This document shows, in pieces, positions 1 to 5,994 of a DNA stretch of 8,193 nt. The notes under the pieces were generated by a model, which was given only the letters and a program-made list of their open reading frames with translations, made no database searches and was not told where the DNA came from. The position numbers were made by a program, and so were the translations under genes. Position 1 is the first letter of the stretch. Each line of letters opens with the position of its first letter. Source of the stretch: Chloroflexota bacterium (GTDB lineage: Bacteria; Chloroflexota; UBA6077; CF-72); contig JAFAPL010000247.1 in assembly GCA_019247135.1 (NCBI GenBank), positions 1 through 8,193 on the forward strand, written 5' to 3'.

Positions 1-1124
1 CCGTCAGTTAAGCCCACGGCCCGCCTCGGCACTACAGCGACATGGCGCTCAAGGTGGGCCACCACTTTGCGCACGTGCTCGCGTGCCGCGCTGGCAACTT
101 GCCGTTCCAGGGGCACAGCAGCCGGCAAGAGCACCGCCCGGCCCTCCAGACGACCGTCACGCAAAGCCGAGAGCGCCAGGTCGGCGTCCTCGAGCGCAAA
201 GCAGCGCGCAATGGGAACGTGCACGCGGCCCTCGGTCGCGAGGTGGACAACCTGTTCCAGCTCGCGCCGTGTATTGCCCAGCGAGCTCAGCACCCTTGTC
301 TCACGGAGCACCAGCTGCAGCGGGTTCAGCCGCAATCGCCCGCTGCCGTAGCCGACGAAGACCAGTCGCCCCTGACGTCGCAGCATGCGCAGGCTGGCCG
401 CGATCGTGTCGTCGCTGCCGACCAGCTCGAACACGACGTGTGCGCCCTGCCCGCGCGTGAGACGCGCGACGTGTATGACGGGATCGCCTTCCGAGGCGTT
501 GACTACCTCGGCGCCGAGTCTGCTGGCCAGAGTCAGTTTTTCCGACGAACGCCCGACAGCCAGCACACGCGCACCTTGCAGGACTGCCAGCTGAATGAGC
601 GGCAGGCCCACCCCGCCGACGCCATAGACGACCACGATCTCTCCTGGCTGCACGTTCGCGACTGCATGGAGCGCGTGAAAGGCCGTGGCCGCCGCGCAGC
701 CCAGCGGAGCCGCCTCGATCGGGTCGAGCGTCGGCGGCAGCGGCACCACGCACGTCGATGGAACGGCCACGTATTCGGCAAATCCGCCGTCCGTCGAGAG
801 TCCTGGCTGCGGTCCCATGTTCGGACACACCTGCTCCTGGCCGTTGAGGCACCAGTCGCACTCGCCGCAGGGCCGGCCGTAATACACCAGCACGCGTTGC
901 GCCACCAGGTCGGGCGGACCGTGGACGACTTCGGCCGCGATCTCGTGGCCGGGGGTCAGTGGCCACACGCCCATGTCGAGCGTGCCGTCGAGCAGTTGCA
1001 GCTCCGTGTGGCACACGCCCGCGGCCAGGACGCGCAGCAACACGTCGTCCGATTGGAGCCGCGGCAGCGGCACGCGTTCGACGCGCGGCGTGAGTTCCGG
1101 TCCATGCAACCGCACCGCCCGCAT
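1..1124 (-). CDS. Zinc-binding alcohol dehydrogenase (MDR family), 3' end outside window, under a TPP riboswitch
   Basis: Medium-chain dehydrogenase/reductase that probably oxidises an alcohol, or reduces the aldehyde, with NAD(P) and catalytic zinc in the cytoplasm. The minus-strand frame is open from the ATG at 1124 to the window edge (374 codons, no stop). Residues 1-125 form the GroES-like domain. It has catalytic-zinc ligands C38, H60/E61 and C143, and a structural-zinc quartet C86, C89, C92, C100. A Rossmann fold follows, with the glycine motif YGVGGVG at 167-173. The strand after it ends VGRSSEK rather than in an acidic residue, so NADP preference is possible but uncertain. The family usually ends near residue 335-345 (here GRAVLLP). 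The frame continues for at least 38 more residues, an odd extension. An in-frame ATG at 1172 would add 16 residues, but 1124 gives the family-like start MRAVRL. Shine-Dalgarno is weak (GAAAG). A TPP riboswitch lies in its leader. The substrate is unknown. Confidence 0.92.
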   Translation of the reverse strand, partial: MRAVRLHGPELTPRVERVPLPRLQSDDVLLRVLAAGVCHTELQLLDGTLDMGVWPLTPGHEIAAEVVHGPPDLVAQRVLVYYGRPCGECDWCLNGQEQVCPNMGPQPGLSTDGGFAEYVAVPSTCVVPLPPTLDPIEAAPLGCAAATAFHALHAVANVQPGEIVVVYGVGGVGLPLIQLAVLQGARVLAVGRSSEKLTLASRLGAEVVNASEGDPVIHVARLTRGQGAHVVFELVGSDDTIAASLRMLRRQGRLVFVGYGSGRLRLNPLQLVLRETRVLSSLGNTRRELEQVVHLATEGRVHVPIARCFALEDADLALSALRDGRLEGRAVLLPAAVPLERQVASAAREHVRKVVAHLERHVAVVPRRAVGLTD

Positions 1125-1175
1125 ACTTTCGGGCAGTGTCTGGAGATCAGATCGTGAAGAAGGAGTGCACATCGA

Positions 1176-1262
1176 CGGTGGGAACGGCCGTTCCCTACCG
1201 AGGAGACACTGCTACGCACGTGGATCAGCAACCGTTGAAGCTGAAGAAATGTCGTCCACGTG
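1176..1262 (-). promoter_or_regulatory. Candidate expression platform of the TPP riboswitch (two inverted repeats)
   Basis: Two inverted repeats lie between the aptamer and the dehydrogenase start. The first pairs CACGTGGA (1262-1255) with TCCACGTG (1224-1217) across a 30-nt loop. The second is a perfect 16-bp palindrome, GGGAACGGCCGTTCCC, at 1195-1180. It is extended by CGGT/ACCG to 1200-1176 with one bulged base. Its downstream arm CCGTTCCC could instead pair with GGGAAGCGG of the aptamer (1275-1267, one bulged G), giving two mutually exclusive folds. No U-run follows, so a classic intrinsic terminator is not supported. Control at translation initiation or Rho-dependent termination is possible. 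The palindrome could also be a protein operator in the divergent region. The inverted repeats are seen directly; the switching is inferred. Confidence 0.5.
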
Positions 1263-1263
1263 T

Positions 1264-1387
1264 GTCCCGCTTCCCTACGCTCGTACTAACGAGATCAGGT
1301 TCGAAGAGTTGGTGGGTTGCTCGGTGTTTTTAAGAACTTCCAAACGCCGAGACAGCCGCCTCTCAGCTACTGCTCCCCCGCGGGGAC
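1264..1387 (-). ncRNA. TPP riboswitch (THI-box) aptamer
   Basis: On the minus strand all hallmark blocks of the thiamine pyrophosphate aptamer occur in order. GGGGGAGC is at 1379-1372, CTGAGA at 1366-1361, GAACCTGATC at 1302-1293, the short stem CTCG/CGAG around TTAGTA at about 1293-1280, and CGTAGGGA at 1279-1272. P1 forms between GTCCCCGC (1387-1380) and GCGGGAC (1270-1264) with one bulged C. P3 is extended by a hairpin whose arms lie at 1351-1342 and 1329-1320 (CTCGG and GTTT against AAAC and CCGAG, around one mismatch). The RNA reads toward the alcohol dehydrogenase start, away from tenA. A possible promoter is CTGACA (1449-1444) and TAAAAT (1423-1418), but its 20-nt spacing is long and would put the -35 inside the tenA coding start. 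TPP binding is expected to lower expression of the downstream gene. Confidence 0.95.
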
Positions 1388-1436
1388 GACCGTATTCTGT
1401 TCTCTTAGAGCGCCAGAATTTTAGCAGGACTGTGGC

Positions 1437-2084
1437 ATGAGCCTGTCAGGACAGCTCTGGCAGCAGAACGCCGCGCTTGCTCGCGCAGCACTGGACCATC
1501 CATTCGTGCGCACCCTGGCCGACGCCACGCTGCCACGGCCTCTCTTCGAGCAGTACATCCTTCAGGATGCGTTTTTTCTAGAAGCGTTCGCACGCGCCTA
1601 TGCCCTCGCGCTCGCGCACTGTCCCGATCGCGACGGATTGCAGAGCTTCTTCGCGCTGCTGTCGGGCACCATAGACGAACTCCGCCTGCACGCGTCTTAC
1701 GCCGAGCGCTGGCGCATTGCCGACCAGCTTGCGAACGTGGTTGCCGCGCCCGCAACGCTGGCGTACACCGATTTCCTGCTCGCCACCGCCGCGCTGGGCA
1801 GTGTCGGCGAGACATGCGCCGCGATGACGCCCTGCATGCGTCTGTATGCGTTCGTCGGCCAGTCACTCGCCGCGAGCGCCGTCCAAGCGAATCCGTACAT
1901 CGACTGGATCCGCACGTATGCGTCGTCTGAGTTCGAAACGCTGGCATCCAGGCTCGAGCACTTGCTGGACCGCTATGGCCAGCCACACGAGCGCGTGAGC
2001 GACCTGTATCGGCGCGCTATGCAGCTCGAGCTTGCGTTTTTCGATGCAGCCTACGCAGGCACCGGCGTCGGCGCGGCGCGCTGA
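1437..2084 (+). CDS. tenA: TenA family aminopyrimidine aminohydrolase / thiaminase II
   Basis: TenA hydrolyses 4-amino-5-aminomethyl-2-methylpyrimidine, from degraded thiamine, to HMP (hydroxymethylpyrimidine). It can also cleave thiamine. It is a cytoplasmic all-helical enzyme. The 215 residues match the usual family length. The Bacillus TenA active-site pattern is recognisable: D44 in ILQDAFF, Y110, nucleophile-position C133 in MTPCMRLY, Y137, Y161 in WIRTYASSEF, and E198 in QLELAFF. The conserved Cys places it in the cysteine-type TenA class. The ATG at 1437 is preceded by AGGA at 1426-1429 with 7-nt spacing, a good ribosome site. It is divergent from the alcohol dehydrogenase and its TPP riboswitch, with only about 50 bp between the aptamer and this start. 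It lies 149 bp upstream of thiD on the same strand. No THI-box was found on this strand, so direct TPP control of tenA is not visible. Confidence 0.93.
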   Translation: MSLSGQLWQQNAALARAALDHPFVRTLADATLPRPLFEQYILQDAFFLEAFARAYALALAHCPDRDGLQSFFALLSGTIDELRLHASYAERWRIADQLANVVAAPATLAYTDFLLATAALGSVGETCAAMTPCMRLYAFVGQSLAASAVQANPYIDWIRTYASSEFETLASRLEHLLDRYGQPHERVSDLYRRAMQLELAFFDAAYAGTGVGAAR

Positions 2085-2233
2085 ACCAGCGAGTAGGGGT
2101 CGTCGGCTGCCAGGCCGCAAGCATCAGATCGCTGGCTGGCGGCGGTGCTTCCAGATCGTTCAACATGCAAGTTGAGGGCTATGGCTCCTCAAGCGGCAGC
2201 CCGCGGGCATCGTTCGGGCTAGACTGCTGCGTT
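2085..2233 (+). promoter_or_regulatory. tenA-thiD spacer with a candidate -10 box for a leaderless thiD transcript
   Basis: This spacer lacks CTGAGA and the other THI-box blocks, so it is not a second riboswitch. TAGACT at 2220-2225 fits a TANNNT -10 element and ends 8 nt before the thiD ATG. No Shine-Dalgarno lies between. That layout is typical of a promoter producing a leaderless mRNA that starts at or near the ATG. No convincing -35 was found at the expected distance. The call rests on position alone and is tentative. Confidence 0.3.
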
Positions 2234-3046
2234 ATGGCGCGCAGGCCGGTGGCAATGACCATCGCTGGCTCGGACTCGGGTGGCGGAGCCGGCATTCAGG
2301 CCGACCTCAAGACCTTTCAGGCTCTCGGCGTCTACGGCACCAGTGCCATCACCGCCATCACCGCCCAGAACACGCTCGGCGTCTCTGGCGTCCATGAAAT
2401 CCCAGTTGACCTGATTGCAAAACAGATCGACGCCGTGGTCGAGGACATCGGCGTGGAGGCCGCCAAAACGGGCATGCTCTCGAGCCCGGAAATCATCGAC
2501 ACCGTTGCCGACCGTCTGCGGCAGCATCACCTTTCACGCCTGGTGGTCGACCCCGTCATGGTCGCCAAAAGCGGCGACCGCCTGCTCCGGGAAGATGCGG
2601 TCCAGGCGCTCATCCAGCAACTGCTGCCGCTCGCCGCCGTGCTGACGCCCAATGTCCCAGAAGCGGAAGTCATCATCGGACGCACGATCGCCACGGAGTC
2701 GGACGTCAAGCAAGCGGCCCGCGACATCGTCGACCTCGGCCCGCGTGCCGTGGTCATGAAGGGCGGCCACCGCGATACGCCGGAGGCGACCGACCTGCTG
2801 TTCGACGGCGAACGCTTCCACGAGTTCACTTCAGAACGAGTCGCCACACGCAACACACACGGCACCGGTTGCACGCTCTCGGCAGCCATCGCCGCCCACC
2901 TCGCGCGGGGCGCCGACGTGGTCGAGGCGGTGGGCCTGGCCAAGGCCTACCTGGCCGAAGCGATCCGTCGCGCGACCCCAATCGGGCACGGCCACGGACC
3001 CGTGGCGCACGACTGGCTTCTCTCGCGCGAACCTCTACGTGCCTGA
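2234..3046 (+). CDS. thiD: Bifunctional hydroxymethylpyrimidine / phosphomethylpyrimidine kinase
   Basis: ThiD phosphorylates HMP to HMP-P and then HMP-PP, the pyrimidine precursor that ThiE joins to the thiazole phosphate. It is a cytoplasmic ribokinase-fold enzyme. The 270 residues match the family. Motifs in order: AGSDSGGGAGIQADLKTF (11-28, substrate side), DPVMVAKSGDRLL (106-118), TPNVPEAE (138-145), MKGGH (175-179), and the anion-hole motif HGTGCTLSA with C213. An open frame extends back to an ATG at 2165. The start at 2234 is chosen because it gives the normal short lead (MARRPVAMTIAGSDS) and the extra 23 residues look unlike the family. No Shine-Dalgarno is evident. With TenA just upstream it completes HMP salvage. 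Its end overlaps the next gene by 8 bp. Confidence 0.95.
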   Translation: MARRPVAMTIAGSDSGGGAGIQADLKTFQALGVYGTSAITAITAQNTLGVSGVHEIPVDLIAKQIDAVVEDIGVEAAKTGMLSSPEIIDTVADRLRQHHLSRLVVDPVMVAKSGDRLLREDAVQALIQQLLPLAAVLTPNVPEAEVIIGRTIATESDVKQAARDIVDLGPRAVVMKGGHRDTPEATDLLFDGERFHEFTSERVATRNTHGTGCTLSAAIAAHLARGADVVEAVGLAKAYLAEAIRRATPIGHGHGPVAHDWLLSREPLRA

Positions 3047-3533
3047 GATCCGCATTCGCGCGGCGGAGCCCGCCGATGCGCAAGCGGTCGCCGAAATCTT
3101 CGCGTCCCCCACCGTCCAGGCGAACACGCTTCAATTGCCTTTCCAAACCGTCGAACACCATCGCGCACGGCTCGAGGGGACAGACCCGTCCGTGCACCGC
3201 CTGGTCGCGGAAGTTGAGGGGCGGGTGGTGGGCCAACTCGGTCTGCACGTGGAGCACAGTCCGCGGCGCAGCGACTGCGCCAGCTTCGGCATGGCCGTCC
3301 ACGAGTCGTTTCAAGGGCAGGGCATCGGCAGCGCGCTGATGTCGGCGATGATCGACCTCGCGGACAACTGGCTCGGCATCCGACGGCTGGAGCTGCAGGT
3401 GTACGCGGACAACACTCCGGCGATAAAGCTGTACGAGAAGTTCGGCTTTGTCACCGAAGGGACGTTAACAGCCTTCGCACGGCGCGCCGGCAAGCTCGTC
3501 GACGCCTATTACATGGCCCGCGTGCGTCCGTAA
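3039..3533 (+). CDS. GNAT family N-acetyltransferase, YhhY/AaaT-like
   Basis: A 164-residue acetyl-CoA-dependent N-acetyltransferase. It resembles E. coli YhhY (AaaT, reported to acetylate some L-amino acids) along its whole length. Shared patterns include NTLQLPF near residue 29, SPRRSDCASFGMAV (74-87), the acetyl-CoA loop QGQGIGSALM (92-101), NWLGIRRLEL (110-119), DNTPAIKLYEKFGF (124-137) and the tail VDAYYMARV. The start is GTG at 3039, inside the end of thiD (overlap GTGCCTGA). The two are therefore probably cotranscribed and translationally coupled. The substrate is not shown by the sequence, and its placement after thiD does not by itself make it a thiamine gene. The gene ends 50 bp before the secreted phosphatase-like gene. 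Confidence 0.9.
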   Translation: MPEIRIRAAEPADAQAVAEIFASPTVQANTLQLPFQTVEHHRARLEGTDPSVHRLVAEVEGRVVGQLGLHVEHSPRRSDCASFGMAVHESFQGQGIGSALMSAMIDLADNWLGIRRLELQVYADNTPAIKLYEKFGFVTEGTLTAFARRAGKLVDAYYMARVRP

Positions 3534-3583
3534 TACTTCAAAGCGCCCTGATAAAAAACTGCATTGAACCGAAGGGGGTCTCA

Positions 3584-5872
3584 ATGGGCGCATTCGTAGC
3601 GCATCAGACCGCGCGTCTTTTGTCACGTGTGCTGGCAGCGGGCGCGCTTGTGGGCGCAAGCGCACTCTCGCCAGTAACGACGAGCGCCGCCGCGCCGCCG
3701 CCGACCTGCCAGTTCCTCACACCGACCGGCGCCCCGAGTCAGATCCAGCACGTCATCCATATCCAGTTCGACAACGTGCATTTCCGACGCGACCTCCCGA
3801 ACGTGCCCTCCGACCTGGAGCAGATGCCGCACCTGCTCAACTTCATCGAGAGTCAAGGCACGCTGCTCGCCAACGACCACACGCCCCTGATCGCTCACAC
3901 CGCACACGACCTCGTCACGGGCATGACGGGTCTGTATGGCGATCAAACCGGAATACCCGTCTCCAATAGCTTCGGGTACTACAACAACAGCAGCGTCGGT
4001 GCGTACAGCACCTCCACCTTCACGTACTGGACCGACAAGGTCGCGCCAGATCCAGCAGATCCAGGCCGCGGGCTGCCATTCGAGATGATCGACAGCAATC
4101 GAAACAACGTGCAGGCGCCATGGGTTCCATTCGTCAAGGCGGGCTGCAACTTCGGCGCGGTCTCGACGGCCAACATGGTGCTGGAGAACAACAGCAACGA
4201 CATCAACCAGGTCTTCGGCGCAAATTCGCCTGAGGCGAGCGAATCGGCGGGCGACCGCACCAACGACTTCGTCGGCATCGCTGTCCACTGCGCCGACGTA
4301 TCGTGCAGCACCGTTGGCAGTGGCTCGGCTGGTCACGCCAGACCGGAGCTTGGCGGGCAGGGCCTCGGAGCGCTCTACGGCCACAAGTACGTCAGCTCAC
4401 AAATCAGCTCCATCACCGAGACGGATGGCACGCCGATCAACGGGTTCAACCAGTCGAATGGCTTCAACCCCACGCCCCAATATACGTTGGGGTATCTCGC
4501 TGCACTGCTGAAAGCGGGCGTGCCGGTGGTGTACGGCTATATTGCCGACGCACATGATTCGCGTGTGTCCTGCGCACCGACCTCGCCCACCAATCCGGTG
4601 GTCTCCGATACGAACAACGGCCAGCCGTGCGGCGCATTCGCTCCAGGCGAGGCAGGCTACGTCGCACAGCTCAAGCAGTGGGATGACGGCTTCGCGCAGT
4701 TCTTCGATGACCTGAACAACAGCGGCATCAATGCATCCAACACTCTGTTCGTCGTCCACGCCGACGAAAACGACCACTACGCTGGAATCCCTCCGTCCAA
4801 TCCGGGCTGCGACGGAGTGACCAATCCGTGTCAGTACGATCGAACCAGGATTGGTGAGGTCACGACCGACCTACCGCTGCTTCTCAAGCAGCAGAGTCTG
4901 TACGACTTCGGCATGACGGGCGGCACCGGGTCGACTCCCGGCACACCGCGCCCTGGCTTCAACAACACGGACACCCCGTACCTCATCGACTTCGACACCG
5001 CGCCGGCGTTCTGGCTGAAGGGGCATCCTGCCAATGGGAGCTCCCCTGTGCGTCGACTAGAGGGCGCTCTCGCCGCGGTCAAAGGTGCGGATCTGATCGA
5101 AAACAAAGTGACGCGTCTGTTCAGTTTCCTGATCGACGTGCCAGGCATGCGAGCGGTTCACATGGTCACGTCGGACAACGACCGCACGCCGGTGCTGGTT
5201 GGTTTCGCCGAGGAAAACCACTTCATTCAGACCACGCCGTTGATCAGTGCGTCCAACACGTCCGGCTGCAACAAGTTCCCCGGCCCGGACGACGCCGAGT
5301 GCCTCAGTAACGGCTTCTTATGGCTGCATGGCGACTTTGCGCAGGATATCGATCACACCTGGGCGGCCCTGGTCGGGCCGGGCGTTCGTAAGGCAGGCGT
5401 GTCCAACACGTGGGCGGATCACGCGGACCTTCGTCCGACGATGATGACCTTGCTCTGCCTCAAGGACAGCTACGTCCATGAAGGTCGGGCGCTCATCGAG
5501 GACCTGGATCGCAGGGCGCTGCCGCAACCGGTTGCCGAGAACCGCGAGGACGTGGCGGAGCTCATGCGAGCGTTCAAGCAGATCAATGCACCGGTTGGCC
5601 AGTTCGGACGCGCGGCGATTCGGCTGTCAACCGAGGGGATTCGCAGCGATGACAGGAGCTACGCACGCACCGAGGAGACGCTCACGCGGCTCGTGTCCGA
5701 GAGGGACGCCCTGGCCGGGCAGATCCTGTCGCAGATCGACGCGATCCCCGGCTGCGGGAGCTTCAATGCGCGAGACAACCGACTGGACCGTGAGACGCAG
5801 CAGGCGCGCAACCTGGTGGATCGTATCCAGGACGCGCTGGACCGCAACGACCGTGACGATTGGCGCGACTGA
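3584..5872 (+). CDS. Secreted alkaline-phosphatase-superfamily hydrolase (phosphoesterase-like)
   Basis: A 762-residue protein, probably exported and metal-dependent. The N-terminus has a basic start, a hydrophobic stretch (about 16-34) and a likely signal-peptidase site near TTSAAA-PPP (about 33-38). Superfamily-like motifs follow in order: IQFDN (D63), the Thr-rich NDHTPLIAHTAHD segment (97-109, which may hold the Thr nucleophile), YIADAHD (319-325), VHADENDHYAG (391-401), DIDHTWAALVGPGV (588-601, H591) and HADLRPTMMTLL (613-624). The last resembles the HxDLxPTLL segment of sulfatase/phosphomutase relatives. Twelve cysteines, an even number, fit disulfides outside the cytoplasm. Residues about 650-762 are charged and helical, with no visible anchor. 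AAGGGGG lies 5 nt before the ATG, a strong ribosome site. Substrate unknown: phosphomonoester, phosphodiester or sulfate ester are all possible. Confidence 0.82.
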   Translation: MGAFVAHQTARLLSRVLAAGALVGASALSPVTTSAAAPPPTCQFLTPTGAPSQIQHVIHIQFDNVHFRRDLPNVPSDLEQMPHLLNFIESQGTLLANDHTPLIAHTAHDLVTGMTGLYGDQTGIPVSNSFGYYNNSSVGAYSTSTFTYWTDKVAPDPADPGRGLPFEMIDSNRNNVQAPWVPFVKAGCNFGAVSTANMVLENNSNDINQVFGANSPEASESAGDRTNDFVGIAVHCADVSCSTVGSGSAGHARPELGGQGLGALYGHKYVSSQISSITETDGTPINGFNQSNGFNPTPQYTLGYLAALLKAGVPVVYGYIADAHDSRVSCAPTSPTNPVVSDTNNGQPCGAFAPGEAGYVAQLKQWDDGFAQFFDDLNNSGINASNTLFVVHADENDHYAGIPPSNPGCDGVTNPCQYDRTRIGEVTTDLPLLLKQQSLYDFGMTGGTGSTPGTPRPGFNNTDTPYLIDFDTAPAFWLKGHPANGSSPVRRLEGALAAVKGADLIENKVTRLFSFLIDVPGMRAVHMVTSDNDRTPVLVGFAEENHFIQTTPLISASNTSGCNKFPGPDDAECLSNGFLWLHGDFAQDIDHTWAALVGPGVRKAGVSNTWADHADLRPTMMTLLCLKDSYVHEGRALIEDLDRRALPQPVAENREDVAELMRAFKQINAPVGQFGRAAIRLSTEGIRSDDRSYARTEETLTRLVSERDALAGQILSQIDAIPGCGSFNARDNRLDRETQQARNLVDRIQDALDRNDRDDWRD

Positions 5873-5886
5873 CTAACACTGCTCAT

Positions 5887-5968
5887 TCGCGGGCTGCCGC
5901 TGCCAAAGACGGAAAGTCGAACAGTCCGGAAGCACCAGCGCCAGCCCGCGACCGACATGCTCGCGGGC
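5887..5968. repeat. Three-arm GC-rich repeat between convergent genes, possible termination hairpins
   Basis: TCGCGGGCTG at 5887-5896 is the exact inverse complement of CAGCCCGCGA at 5942-5951. The core of the latter, GCCCGCGA (5944-5951), also pairs perfectly with TCGCGGGC at 5961-5968 around a 9-nt loop. The middle copy can thus pair with either flank, but not both at once. It lies between the phosphatase-like gene (plus) and the CoA-transferase (minus), which end toward each other. A role in bidirectional termination is plausible. Neither strand has a U-run after the stem, so an intrinsic terminator is not proven. Confidence 0.5.
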
Positions 5969-5994
5969 GCAAAACCTCGCGTGAACGACGCCGG

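Noticed and set aside
42..1157. Long plus-strand open frame (371 codons)
   Set aside because: It is antisense to a dehydrogenase with complete zinc and cofactor motifs. Its own product is Arg/His/Gln-rich with no recognisable domain, a shadow caused by high GC.
2085..2233. Possible second riboswitch before thiD
   Set aside because: None of the THI-box blocks (CTGAGA, GAACCTGATC, CGTAGGGA) occurs here.
2165..2233. Upstream ATG extending ThiD by 23 residues
   Set aside because: The extra residues do not resemble the family, there is no ribosome site, and the shorter form has normal length.
3623..4384. Minus-strand open frame (253 codons) inside the phosphatase-like gene
   Set aside because: It is antisense to a gene with signal peptide, strong ribosome site and superfamily motifs; no recognisable features of its own.
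5944..5968. Intrinsic terminator
   Set aside because: The stem is perfect, but neither strand has a following U-run, so it is reported only as a repeat/hairpin.
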